This document shows, in pieces, positions 9,019 through 18,450 of a stretch of 58,469 nt of DNA. The DNA is from Candidatus Bipolaricaulota bacterium (GTDB lineage Bacteria > Bipolaricaulota > Bipolaricaulia > UBA7950 > UBA9294): the NCBI GenBank assembly GCA_026390345.1, contig JAPLGD010000063.1:1-58469 (forward strand). The letters are read 5' to 3'. Position numbers and translations under genes: made by a program. Positions within the stretch are counted from its first letter, which is position 1, and the number at the start of each line of letters is the position of its first letter. The notes beneath the pieces are model-generated. The model made no database searches. It had not been told where the DNA came from and saw only the letters and a list, made by a program, of their open reading frames with translations.

Positions 9019-11859
9019 TTACGCATTCTTGCCGCCACCGGCTGGCAGCTCCAGAGCTCCGATCAGGTCGCGAGATAGCGCGAGAATCTCGTCGATCTCG
9101 GCGCTGCCGAACAACCCCTGAATGCCGCTCGGGTGGACGCGCGTGAACGGCTCGTCGACCAGGTCGCGTTTCTCGACGCGACGCGTCTGGAGGATGAATG
9201 TCCGCAGAGTCTGCAGGAAGAGGATCTGGCGGCTCGAAAGGTCGGTGTGGGCGGCGATGAATCCATCGAACCGCGCAGTGACGGTCTCCTCCCACGACGC
9301 GACGCGCTCGAGGCCGAGGACGTGGCGGATGAATTGGAGGAAGTGGGCGGTGCGGTTGTCGTAGACCTGCTGCAGCCGCTCCTCAGTCACGTGCAGCTCG
9401 CTCGATTCGAGGAGCTGAGCCAGGTCGTGGATCTCATCTTTCGTCAGTTCCGCGCCATCCCGCACCTTCTGGAGGACAGGGTTCTCGTCAACGAGGTCGC
9501 GGACGAAGGCCTCGACGCGCTCGCGGTACGCAGCAATGCTCAACCGCCCCAGATCGCCGCCCAGCTCGATCCTCTCTTTGATCAGCGTCATGTCCCTGAG
9601 GTCGAGCCGCATCAACGGCGTCGTCTTCGGCGTCCGGTACGGCATGAGCGGCGCGAGACGCCGCGTCATCTCTCGCAACGCGTCATCCGCAGGATCGACC
9701 CACCACTCGTCTCCGAGAACGCGCTCGATCAGCTCGCGCTCGCGCGCCACGATGTTGACGCCCATCGGCAGCTCGTCGACCTGCGCGCAGAGGCTCTCGC
9801 GAATCGCGTCGGCGCGATCCCGCTCGTCGGCCAGGCGCGCGGTGGCGTACTCGACGGCGTCAACCTCGAACCGCACGCTCTTGAGGTCATCGCCCGTCCG
9901 CGCCCGCAGAACCGGAGCGATCGCCGTTCGCAGGAAGGCAACCTTGTCACCGTCGACGCGCCGCCAGAACTCGCCGTCACGAACGCGCGCCAATTCCGCA
10001 GACGCCTGCTGCACGACGAGGTTCCGCGCGGGGAGCTTGGCGAGGTCGCTTCGCAAGTCGTCGCAGGCGGCTTCGGCCACAGCGGATTGCCCAACGGCGA
10101 GAGCGGCTTCGAGTTTGTCGAGCCGCGCGCGGAAGAGCTTCACGGGGGCAGCCACAAGGGCCTGCGGATCGCGGCCCTCGGGGTGCATGTCGAAGTAGGC
10201 GAAGTTGCCCCAGCAATCGATGATCAGGAAGCGGTCTTTCTCTGGGCACCACGTCTTCCGCTTCGCGGGCTCTTCGAGGACGCGCGTTCCGCGTCCGATC
10301 ATCTGCCAGAACTTGGTGCGCGAGTACACGGGCTTGGCGAACACGAGGTTCACGACTTCGCGGATGTCGACGCCGGTGTCGAGCATGTCGACGGAAATCG
10401 CGACGCGCGGCATGTCCTGGAGCTTGAACTGGTCGAGGAGGCCGCCCTTGTCGTGGACGCGTGAGTCTTCCGACACAAGCACGCGAGCGAGACGTCCCTT
10501 GTGCTCCGGGTAGAACTCGTCGAACAGCTTCTGCAGCCGCCGGGCGTGGTCGATCGAGATGGCGAAGATGATCGTCTTGCCGGGAAGCGTGCCCGACGGG
10601 TCCTTGATCGCTTCCTCCATGAACTCGCGCACGACGAGGCCGTTCGTTCCTGAATTCGTCACCTTGCGCTCGAGTTCGGTGCCTTCGAAGTCGATGTCTT
10701 CGAGATCCTTGCCCTCGGCAATGAGGCGCCGCTGTTCGGCCGGATCAAGCGCGCGGCCGTGGATGCCCTCAAGCTGGAACTTCGACCGAACCTTCAGCAC
10801 CTCGAAGTTGCAGAGGTAGGGCGGCACGTGGGCGATGGCTTCGTCGAACGAGTAGGCGAAGGTCGGATCGCCGTCGGCGCAGTCGAACAGCTCGAACGTA
10901 TCGTGGTCGACGAAGTCGGTGGGCGTCGCCGTCAGTCCCACCTTGATGGCCGAGAAGTAGTCGAGAACGTTCTTGTAGACGTTGTACAGGCTGCGATGGC
11001 TCTCGTCGGCGATCACGATGTCGAAGACGAAGGGCGAGATGTAGGCTTCCGGGGTCGTGCCCTTCTCGATCAGGTTCAGCATCGTGGGGTACGTCGCGAC
11101 GTAGATGCGGCGCTCGCGCGGGAAGCCGCGATCGCCCTTCTCGGGCCACCGCGGCTCGGACGGCAAGTACTCCTTGAACGTGTCGAGGGCCTGTCTGCGC
11201 AACGGGATGCGATCCACGAGGAAGAGCACGCGCTTTGCCCAGCCGGCGCGCTGGAGGACGTCGACGAGCGCCACAGCGGCCCGCGTCTTGCCGGTGCCCG
11301 TGGCCATGACCATCAAGAACTTGCGCCGCTTCTCTTCGATCGCTTCGAGTAGGGTGCGGATCCCTTGGATCTGGTAGTCGCGACCCGCGATGCCGCGGTT
11401 GATCAGCTCGACGGAGAGTGCTCGACGCTGCCGCCGCAGTTTCATCCATTCGAGGTCGTCGCGCGTCGGGAAGCCGACAACTTCTTCCGGTGGGTAGAAG
11501 TCGGACTCCCAGAAGAAGTGCCGTTGGCCGTTCGTGTAGAAGACGAAAGGCAGCTCGACGCCATGATTGCGCTCCAGGTGTTGCGCGTACTGCAACGCCT
11601 GCTCCTGACCGAGCTCGGCGTCACGCGACGTGCGCTTGGCTTCGACGATGGCCGCTGGAAGCCCGTTCAGCAGAAGACCGTAGTCAGAGAACCCACTCCC
11701 AGGACTTGGCTCGCCCGTGGCGCGTTCCCTCGTGAGCGTGTCTGCAAGATGGACTTCCAGCTCCAGAGTGACCTGCGAACGGTCCGTGACGTTCCATCCG
11801 GCAAGAGCAAGACGGGTGTCAATGTGCCGTGCGCGTGTCTCAGCCTCAGAGAGATACAT
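9019..11859 (-). CDS. hsdR: Type I restriction endonuclease subunit HsdR
   Basis: Nuclease motif DYGLLLNGLPAAIVEAKR, Walker A ATGTGKT, DEAD-like IADESHRS, helicase motif VI region QMIGRGTR. Confidence 0.96.
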   Translation of the reverse strand: MYLSEAETRARHIDTRLALAGWNVTDRSQVTLELEVHLADTLTRERATGEPSPGSGFSDYGLLLNGLPAAIVEAKRTSRDAELGQEQALQYAQHLERNHGVELPFVFYTNGQRHFFWESDFYPPEEVVGFPTRDDLEWMKLRRQRRALSVELINRGIAGRDYQIQGIRTLLEAIEEKRRKFLMVMATGTGKTRAAVALVDVLQRAGWAKRVLFLVDRIPLRRQALDTFKEYLPSEPRWPEKGDRGFPRERRIYVATYPTMLNLIEKGTTPEAYISPFVFDIVIADESHRSLYNVYKNVLDYFSAIKVGLTATPTDFVDHDTFELFDCADGDPTFAYSFDEAIAHVPPYLCNFEVLKVRSKFQLEGIHGRALDPAEQRRLIAEGKDLEDIDFEGTELERKVTNSGTNGLVVREFMEEAIKDPSGTLPGKTIIFAISIDHARRLQKLFDEFYPEHKGRLARVLVSEDSRVHDKGGLLDQFKLQDMPRVAISVDMLDTGVDIREVVNLVFAKPVYSRTKFWQMIGRGTRVLEEPAKRKTWCPEKDRFLIIDCWGNFAYFDMHPEGRDPQALVAAPVKLFRARLDKLEAALAVGQSAVAEAACDDLRSDLAKLPARNLVVQQASAELARVRDGEFWRRVDGDKVAFLRTAIAPVLRARTGDDLKSVRFEVDAVEYATARLADERDRADAIRESLCAQVDELPMGVNIVARERELIERVLGDEWWVDPADDALREMTRRLAPLMPYRTPKTTPLMRLDLRDMTLIKERIELGGDLGRLSIAAYRERVEAFVRDLVDENPVLQKVRDGAELTKDEIHDLAQLLESSELHVTEERLQQVYDNRTAHFLQFIRHVLGLERVASWEETVTARFDGFIAAHTDLSSRQILFLQTLRTFILQTRRVEKRDLVDEPFTRVHPSGIQGLFGSAEIDEILALSRDLIGALELPAGGGKNA

Positions 11860-11969
11860 GGCTTGTGAACCAGATCATCTCCTCCAACCGCTTCTACGCG
11901 ATTCTAGCGTAGGCGTGGGGCGGATCCAACCATGGAGGAACTGAGAGAACAAGGCCGGAAGAGCCCGCG

Positions 11970-11996
11970 AACGTCGCAGACAAGCTGCGACGCCAC
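11970..11996. repeat. REP-like palindrome family B, copy 1
   Basis: aacgtcgcagacaagctgcgacgccac; matches 16834-16860 at about 24/27 positions. Confidence 0.7.
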
Positions 11997-12098
11997 AGTA
12001 CCTGTGTGCCGTTCCGCGGACTCCGGGCGCTTGACAGGAGGAATGTCGCACTGTATCCTTTGTGACCGCGTGCGGTTTATATTCGCAGGGACGGAACG

Positions 12099-12857
12099 AT
12101 GCCAAGAGCGTTCACGGAAACGGAGAAAGAGACGATCCGAGGCCGGCTGATCGAGTCGGGGCGGGAGTGCTTCGGCCGCTACGGGCTCGCGAAGACGACA
12201 ATCGAGGACTTGGTGAAGCCGGCGCGCATTGCCAAGGCGAGCTTCTACCTCTTCTACGAGAGCAAGGAAGCCCTCTATGTCGAGACGGTCATCGACGAGA
12301 TCCCGGCGATGATGGAGCGGCTCCTCGATGCGTCGTTCCGCACGACGAACGACACGCGGGACGCGCTCGTCCTCTTGATGAAGGCAATGGTACAGGAGAT
12401 CGAGACGAACCCGATCACGCGCGTTCTGCTCGGCGATCCGAGCGACCTGGATCGCCTCACGGCGTCCCTCGACATTGAGAAGATCCTCAGGCAGGCTAGC
12501 ACGATGTTCGCTCCGCTGATCGATGAGATCCGGAAGGCCCAGGCTCAGGGGGAGATCGTGGCCGGCGATCCGCAGGAGCTCCTGTACACGCTCGGGCTGA
12601 TCAAGATGTACCCGGTCAACAAGCGGCGCGTGCCCGAGCCGATCTACAACACGATGCTCGATCGCTCGGCACGGGTGATCGCCGACGGCCTCACGTGCCC
12701 CGCCAAGGCTGGGCGCGTGGGCCGTCCGACGGCGCGAACAAGCCGGCGCCAGGCGCCGGCTATTCGTAAGGAGAATCCCGTCTCGGAGATGGATTCTCCG
12801 GCGAGAGCGGCGCGAGCGACCAAGCGAGCAGCCCGCAAGAAAGGGAAGGGCCAATGA
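12099..12857 (+). CDS. TetR/AcrR family transcriptional regulator
   Basis: HTH FGRYGLAKTTIEDLVKPARIAKASFYLFYESKEALY; heads an ABC operon. Confidence 0.92.
   Translation: MPRAFTETEKETIRGRLIESGRECFGRYGLAKTTIEDLVKPARIAKASFYLFYESKEALYVETVIDEIPAMMERLLDASFRTTNDTRDALVLLMKAMVQEIETNPITRVLLGDPSDLDRLTASLDIEKILRQASTMFAPLIDEIRKAQAQGEIVAGDPQELLYTLGLIKMYPVNKRRVPEPIYNTMLDRSARVIADGLTCPAKAGRVGRPTARTSRRQAPAIRKENPVSEMDSPARAARATKRAARKKGKGQ
12742..12799. repeat. Two consecutive perfect inverted repeats inside the tetR 3' end
   Basis: GCCGGCGCC-a-GGCGCCGGC (12742-12760) and GGAGAATCC...GGATTCTCC (12770-12799). Confidence 0.85.
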
Positions 12858-14077
12858 ACTCGACAACGATTCGTATGGCGTGGCGGGGGCTCTGGCGGCA
12901 TCCGCAGCGGACGCTCTTGATGATCGCCATGGTCGCTTTCGGCAGCTTCGTGATCCTCTTCCTGTGGGGCGTCACCGACGGGTTCCTGACGACGATGACG
13001 CGCACCCAGGCGGTGGAGAACCAGGGGGCGTTCCAGGTCCGGGCGGTCGGCTACGCCGACGACCCGGCGTCGTCCAACGGCCTGACGCCCGACGACGTCG
13101 CCGCCGCGGAGTCGGCGCTCGCCGGGCTTCGAGCTCAAGCGGTCGCGCCGCGACTGGAGACGTACGGGATGATCCGCAGCGCCTACGGAACGGATGGAGT
13201 GACGATCCGCGGAGTGGACCCGCTCCTGGAGCCGCGGGTGACGGAGCTTCACAACACTCTCACGGCCGGCCGCTACCCGAGCGGGACGGGCGAGGCTCTC
13301 CTCTCGGCTAAGCTCGCATCGGATCTCGACGTGCGGGTCGGCGAGCGCGCCGTGCTCCTTGCGTCGGGCGAGAACGGGACATCGTCGCTGGCGTTCCGGG
13401 CTGTAGGGTTCTTCTCGTCGACGCTCACGGAGCTCGACAAGGTCGTGCTCATTCCGATCGCCGACGCGCGCAGGATGACCGGCTGGGAGGGCGCAACAGC
13501 ACTCGCTGTCTCTCTGCCGCCCGGCGCGTCGACGGATCGCGCCGTGAGCCACGCTCGTGCCCTCCTCGCCGATCGGCCGAGCCTCGAGGTGGCCGACTAC
13601 TTCGCCCTCAACCCGCTCGCGCGGGTCATGATCCAGGGCTCGACGATCAAGATGATCCCATTCGTGATCCTGATCTCGCTCCTTGTCGGGTTCGGCGTTG
13701 CCAACACCACCTTCTACTCGGTCCTCGAGCGTACGCGGGAGTTCGGCGTGATGGCGGCACTCGGCATGAGTCGCCGCCAGCTGGCGAACATGGTGCTCGC
13801 TGAATCGATTCTTGTTTCGTCGGTCGGGTTCGCCGTCGGCGGCAGCCTTGGCTACGGCACGCTCCTGTACATGTCTCGCGTCGGCCTTGACCTCGGATCC
13901 CTGGTCGGCGTCTTCAGTTCCGACTCGGGCATCCCCGCCGTCATCTATGCCTCGGCATCCGGCCTCTACTGGCTGGCCGCGCTCTCCGTCGTGGTGTTCA
14001 CCGCGCTCGCCGCCGCGTGGTACCCGGCCCGCCGCGCGAATCGTCTCGAGCCTGTGACGGCCATCCGGGAAGGCTAG
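12854..14077 (+). CDS. ABC transporter permease, FtsX/MacB/LolC type
   Basis: N-terminal TM, periplasmic domain, C-terminal TM bundle; LERTREFGVMAALGMSRRQL and AAAWYPARRANRLEPVTAIREG. Confidence 0.94.
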   Translation: MNSTTIRMAWRGLWRHPQRTLLMIAMVAFGSFVILFLWGVTDGFLTTMTRTQAVENQGAFQVRAVGYADDPASSNGLTPDDVAAAESALAGLRAQAVAPRLETYGMIRSAYGTDGVTIRGVDPLLEPRVTELHNTLTAGRYPSGTGEALLSAKLASDLDVRVGERAVLLASGENGTSSLAFRAVGFFSSTLTELDKVVLIPIADARRMTGWEGATALAVSLPPGASTDRAVSHARALLADRPSLEVADYFALNPLARVMIQGSTIKMIPFVILISLLVGFGVANTTFYSVLERTREFGVMAALGMSRRQLANMVLAESILVSSVGFAVGGSLGYGTLLYMSRVGLDLGSLVGVFSSDSGIPAVIYASASGLYWLAALSVVVFTALAAAWYPARRANRLEPVTAIREG

Positions 14078-14090
14078 GAGAGGAGAAACC

Positions 14091-14849
14091 ATGAACCGAC
14101 GTAGCGTCCCCTGTCTGCTGGCTGTCCTCGTCTTCGCCGCGTGCATCGCATGCGCCGCATCCGCTCAGGTCGACGTGCCAACCGGCACACCCGATGCGCG
14201 GGCAATCCTCGACCAGGTTCGCACGACGTGGCAAGGCGACAGCTTCCACGCCGTCGTCCGGCTCGAGATCACCTTCGCCGGCGCGACGAAGCTCCACGTG
14301 CTCGAGGTCTGGACGCTGGGTGAGGACTACGCCCTTCTCCGCGTCCTCGAGCCTGCAGCCGACGTGGGCTCCGGGTACCTCCAGATCGGCGACGACCTGT
14401 GGTACTACTCGCCCACGGCCGGAAAGGCGATCAAGCTTCCATCGATGGCGCTCGGCGATGCCCTGTTCGGCGCGGGACCGTCCCTCTCCGACCTCGCGCT
14501 CGACACGCTCTCCGAGGACTTCGACGCGACGGTGGAGGCGACCGATGGCGGCTACTCTCTCACCCTCGTTCCTCACGCAGACGCACCCGTAGTCTACGGG
14601 AAGCTGGAGCTCACCGTGACGAACGACTACGCGATCGTTCGACTCGTCACCTATGACCAACGCGGCGAAGCCGTCCGAACAGCGACCTTCTCCGAGCTCG
14701 TCGACCTCGGCGGCCGGAAGGTCCCGACCCTGATCGTCCTCGAGGACACGTCGGGCGACCGCACGGTGCAACAGATCACGAACCCTGAGTACAACCTCAA
14801 CCTCGACCCGTCGTTCTTCACACTGGAGCGTCTGGAGGGAGTGGAATGA
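14091..14849 (+). CDS. Outer membrane lipoprotein-sorting (LolA-like) secreted protein
   Basis: Signal peptide; DVGSGYLQIGDDLWYYSPTAGKAIKLPSMALGDALFGAGPSLSDLA is typical of the LolA-like family found with LolCDE-type ABC genes. Confidence 0.85.
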   Translation: MNRRSVPCLLAVLVFAACIACAASAQVDVPTGTPDARAILDQVRTTWQGDSFHAVVRLEITFAGATKLHVLEVWTLGEDYALLRVLEPAADVGSGYLQIGDDLWYYSPTAGKAIKLPSMALGDALFGAGPSLSDLALDTLSEDFDATVEATDGGYSLTLVPHADAPVVYGKLELTVTNDYAIVRLVTYDQRGEAVRTATFSELVDLGGRKVPTLIVLEDTSGDRTVQQITNPEYNLNLDPSFFTLERLEGVE

Positions 14850-16081
14850 AGGCCGCGATCCGCCACCTTATCCGCAACCGCCGCCGCAGCCTGCTGACGC
14901 TGCTCGCCGTGCTATGCCCGGTGTACATACTCGTGATCATGTTCGGCTTTGCGTCGGCAACCATGAACGACATGTTCGACACCGTGACGCGCGTCGACAC
15001 AGGCCATCTCCAGATTCGCCACGTCGAGACGCGGGCGTCCGGCTCGGCGACGCCGTTGATCCAGGATCCGGCCCCCATCCTCGCGGCGCTCGCCGGCACC
15101 GAAGGGATCGAGTGGTCCACGGTCCGCCTCGACCTCCCGGCCTTGGCCAGCGCCGGCGACCGCTCGCGCACGGTCCTCATCCAGGGTGTCGTTCCTGAGG
15201 AAATCGACCCAATCAGCTCGATGCGCAGCCGCATCGTGGAAGGTGCCTACATCACGAGCGACAGCCCTGGCGTGATCGTCGGAAAGGAGTTCGCCGCCCT
15301 CCTTCAGCTCGAGGTCGGCGACGAGTTCGTCCTGCTCGGCGCGCACCCGGAGATCGGCGTCGTCGCGCTTCGCGTCCCGGTGGTGGGCATCGTCGACGTT
15401 CCGATCGCTGAACTCGGACGCTCGGTCGTTCAGGCGCCGCTAGCGCTCGTCCGCGAGTTGGCCCGCAGCCCGTCCGCGGCAACGAGCGTCGTCGTTCGCG
15501 TCGCGGGAGTGACTGGGACATGGGATACAGACACGATCGACGCGGTCGCACAGAACCTCCGCGCTGCCCTGCCCAGCGACTACGAGGTCCTCGACTGGCG
15601 CGACCTCGTTCCGCAGGTCGAGGTCTACATGCGCCTGCTCAACCCCGCCATTGCGATCGTCGCCGCCGTGTTCTTCGCCCTCGGCGCTCTCGTGGTTCTC
15701 AACACCGTCTACTTGTCGGTCATGGAACGCACCAAGGAGCTTGGCCTGATCCTCTCTCTGGGCGCGTCGCGGGGTCACGTGGTGCGGATGATTCTCACCG
15801 AAGCAGCCCTGCTTGCGGCCGTCGGAGCGGCCGGGGGCGCCGTCGCCGGAGTGGCCCTCATCCTCCTCGTTGAAGCCCTCGGTGGGATCCCGCTCTCCGG
15901 CGACTTCCAGTTGTTCGCGAAGGCCATGGGGATGAGCCCGGCCCTCCACCTGCGAGTGGCGGCCTTGCAGACACTTCTTGCGGCATCGGCGATGGCGGCT
16001 GTGGCCCTTCTCGCCGCGTGGTATCCGGCCCGTCGGGCCTCTCATCTCGAGCCCGTGGAGGCGATGCGGTATGTCGAATAG
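14846..16081 (+). CDS. ABC transporter permease, FtsX/MacB/LolE type
   Basis: MERTKELGLILSLGASRGHVVRMILTEAALL...AAWYPARRASHLEPVEAMRYVE. Confidence 0.94.
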   Translation: MKAAIRHLIRNRRRSLLTLLAVLCPVYILVIMFGFASATMNDMFDTVTRVDTGHLQIRHVETRASGSATPLIQDPAPILAALAGTEGIEWSTVRLDLPALASAGDRSRTVLIQGVVPEEIDPISSMRSRIVEGAYITSDSPGVIVGKEFAALLQLEVGDEFVLLGAHPEIGVVALRVPVVGIVDVPIAELGRSVVQAPLALVRELARSPSAATSVVVRVAGVTGTWDTDTIDAVAQNLRAALPSDYEVLDWRDLVPQVEVYMRLLNPAIAIVAAVFFALGALVVLNTVYLSVMERTKELGLILSLGASRGHVVRMILTEAALLAAVGAAGGAVAGVALILLVEALGGIPLSGDFQLFAKAMGMSPALHLRVAALQTLLAASAMAAVALLAAWYPARRASHLEPVEAMRYVE

Positions 16082-16772
16082 CCCGCTGATCCAGACGATC
16101 GATCTTCACAAGACGTATGAAACCGGAACCGTCGCCACGCCCGCGCTGCGCGGCGTCGTCCTCGAGTTGCGCGAGAAGGAGTTCACAGCGGTCGCTGGCC
16201 CGTCGGGGTCGGGCAAGTCGACGCTCCTGCACCTGCTTGGCGGCCTCGATCGGCCGACGTCGGGCGAGATCCTCCTCGAGGGCCGGCCGATGTCGACCCT
16301 GTCGAAGGATGCCCTCGCCCGCCTGCGCATGACGAGCATCGGCTTCGTCTTCCAGGCGTACAACCTGATCCCGGTGCTCACCGTGCTCGAGAACACCGCG
16401 TTCGTCCTGGAGCTACAGGGCGTAGCGCGGGCCGAGCGCATCGAGCGGGCGCGGCGGATCCTGAGCGAGTTAGGAATCGACCAGTACGCCGACCAGTTCC
16501 CTCAGCGGATCTCGGGCGGCGAGCAGCAGCGGGTCGCGGTGGCGCGTGCCGTCGTCTCCGAGCCGTCCATCGTGCTCGCCGACGAACCGACGGCGAACCT
16601 AGACACGGTGACGAGCCTCGAGTTGATTGACCTCATGCGACGCCTCAACCGGGACAAGGGAGCCACGTTCCTCTTCGCCACGCACGACGGCCGCTTGCTC
16701 GATCGCGTCAATCGGCTCGTGACGCTGGTGGACGGCCGAATCGCGTCGGACGAGGTCCGCGATTCGGCTTGA
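16071..16772 (+). CDS. ABC transporter ATP-binding protein (LolD/MacB-like)
   Basis: Walker A GPSGSGKST, signature RISGGEQQRVAVARA, Walker B SIVLADEPTANLD. Confidence 0.97.
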   Translation: MSNSPLIQTIDLHKTYETGTVATPALRGVVLELREKEFTAVAGPSGSGKSTLLHLLGGLDRPTSGEILLEGRPMSTLSKDALARLRMTSIGFVFQAYNLIPVLTVLENTAFVLELQGVARAERIERARRILSELGIDQYADQFPQRISGGEQQRVAVARAVVSEPSIVLADEPTANLDTVTSLELIDLMRRLNRDKGATFLFATHDGRLLDRVNRLVTLVDGRIASDEVRDSA

Positions 16773-16800
16773 GGTCCGCGTCGGCCGGATCGCAAACGAC

Positions 16801-16860
16801 GTAGCGTCGGAGCTTGTCTCCGACGTTCGCGGCAACGTCGCACACAAGGTGCGACGCTAC
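16801..16860. repeat. REP-like family B nested pair
   Basis: GTAGCGTCG...CGACGTT-N6-AACGTCG...CGACGCTAC: two hairpins within one larger inverted repeat. Confidence 0.85.
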
Positions 16861-16950
16861 GCCCGTCCCGCGTCGTCGCACGCAGATGGTGGTGCGCTTT
16901 CATGGCAGAACCGAGCGCATAGACGCTACGACGAACTCCGGACTATGACC

Positions 16951-17017
16951 CGACGAACTCCACGAACTCAAAGAACCCAACGAACCGAACAGACTGCGCA
17001 CCGCGAACTGCGAACTA
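16951..17017. repeat. Degenerate ~9-bp repeats (cgaactcca/cgaactcaa/agaacccaa/cgaacc)
   Basis: Periodic gaactc/gaaccc motifs; same family as 57978-58134. Confidence 0.6.
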
Positions 17018-17875
17018 GCCCCGCGCTCGTCCCCTGAGCGCTTCCACGACCTCGTACGGCAGTCGAACCTGCCCGAGGGACGGCTTCGATGAGCCGGGCC
17101 CGTGGTCGTCCGAGCCGCCGGAGACGAGGAACCCGTGTTTCGCTGCCTCCGCCGCGAGGCGCTCCGGGGCAATGGATAGGTCGGGCGAGCGCGGGTCCCG
17201 GTACGGGTAGACGCTCTCGATCGCGTCGATGCCCTCCTCCGAGAGGAGGCGGAAGAGCGAGTCCCATTCCGCGACCCGCATCAGGCAGGGGTGGGCCACG
17301 GAGATCGCCGCTCCGGCGGCTCGCAGAGCCTTGACCGCCTCGCGAAGGGTGACCTTCTCGAGCGACACGTAGCACGGCTGCCCGCGGCCGATGAACCGGG
17401 CGAACGCCTCGTCGAACTCGGCGATCGCACCTTTCTCCATGAGAGCACGCGCGAGGTGCGGCCGCCCGACGTTCCCCTCGGCGTGGTTCCGGACGTCATC
17501 CATGTTGAGGTCGACGCCAACCTCACGGCACTTCTCGACCATCTGCTCCATTCGCTTGTTGCGCGCGCGGTCCATCCAATGCAGGAGATCGGCGAGCTCG
17601 CGCGCCGCGGGATCGACGAAGTACCCGAGCAGCTCGCCGCTCACCCCGTCGAAGTCGGCCTTGAGCTCGACACCGGTGATGACCTCAACGCCGCCCATAT
17701 GGGTCACTCGCTCGGTCAAGTCGGGCGACACGGTGTCGTGGTCGGTGACGGCGATACAAGAGAGCGCGGCGGCCTTGGCGCGGCCCACCAACTCGGCGAC
17801 GGTCTGCGTACCGTCCGAGGCCACCGTGTGCAGGTGAAGGTCGGCGTAGCCGGCCGTCGACGGCTTCCGCTTCAT
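17015..17875 (-). CDS. PHP domain-containing metal-dependent phosphoesterase
   Basis: DLHLHTVASDGTQTVAEL, AVTDHDTV, SVAHPCLM, SGGSDDHGPG. Confidence 0.94.
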   Translation of the reverse strand: MKRKPSTAGYADLHLHTVASDGTQTVAELVGRAKAAALSCIAVTDHDTVSPDLTERVTHMGGVEVITGVELKADFDGVSGELLGYFVDPAARELADLLHWMDRARNKRMEQMVEKCREVGVDLNMDDVRNHAEGNVGRPHLARALMEKGAIAEFDEAFARFIGRGQPCYVSLEKVTLREAVKALRAAGAAISVAHPCLMRVAEWDSLFRLLSEEGIDAIESVYPYRDPRSPDLSIAPERLAAEAAKHGFLVSGGSDDHGPGSSKPSLGQVRLPYEVVEALRGRARG

Positions 17876-18450
17876 CTCAGGCTCGTTTCCGCGGCCTGCA
17901 CGACGTTCTCCATCAGGAGCACGGTGGTGAGCGGCCCGACGCCGCCGGGGACTGGACTGATCCAGGCCGCAACCTCGGAGACAGCGGCGAAGTCGACGTC
18001 TCCAACAAGGGCGTCACCGACGGCGTTGGTCCCGACGTCGACCACGACGGCCCCAGGACGGACCGCATCGGCGCGGAGGAAGCGGGGCTTCCCGACCGCG
18101 ACGCAGACGACGTCGCCCGCTCGCGTCTGCAGAGCCAGGTTCCTTGTCTGTGAGTGGCAGGTGGTCACCGTCGCTCCGCGAGCAAGCAAGAGCTGGCCGA
18201 GCGGCCGCCCGACGACGAGGCTCCGCCCGACGACGACCGCGTGGACGCCGCGAAGTTCGATCTTGTGCCCGTCGAGGAGGGCCATCACCGCCGCCGCGGT
18301 CGCCGGAACGAAGCCGGGCTGTCCGGCGAAGAGCCTTCCAAGCGACAGCGTGCTCGCCCCGTCGACGTCCTTCTCGGCTGGAATCGCGTCCTGCACGGCG
18401 CGGAGGTCAACGTTCGCCGGAAGAGGGGCCTCGATCATGATGCCGTGCAC
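17872..18450 (-). CDS. folD: FolD methylenetetrahydrofolate dehydrogenase/cyclohydrolase, N-terminally truncated
   Basis: VHGIMIEAPLP, VVVGRSLVVGRPLGQLLLARGATVTTCHSQT, PGGVGPLTTVLLMENVV; the first ~60 aa of the family are absent. Confidence 0.85.
   Translation of the reverse strand: MHGIMIEAPLPANVDLRAVQDAIPAEKDVDGASTLSLGRLFAGQPGFVPATAAAVMALLDGHKIELRGVHAVVVGRSLVVGRPLGQLLLARGATVTTCHSQTRNLALQTRAGDVVCVAVGKPRFLRADAVRPGAVVVDVGTNAVGDALVGDVDFAAVSEVAAWISPVPGGVGPLTTVLLMENVVQAAETSLR

Noticed and set aside
9133-10464. Long antisense ORFs (also 46327-49152 +, 53787-55469 +, 12644-14146 -, 39338-40768 -)
   Set aside because: They mirror conserved genes on the opposite strand and translate to R/E/L-biased, non-homologous sequence, as expected in high-GC DNA.
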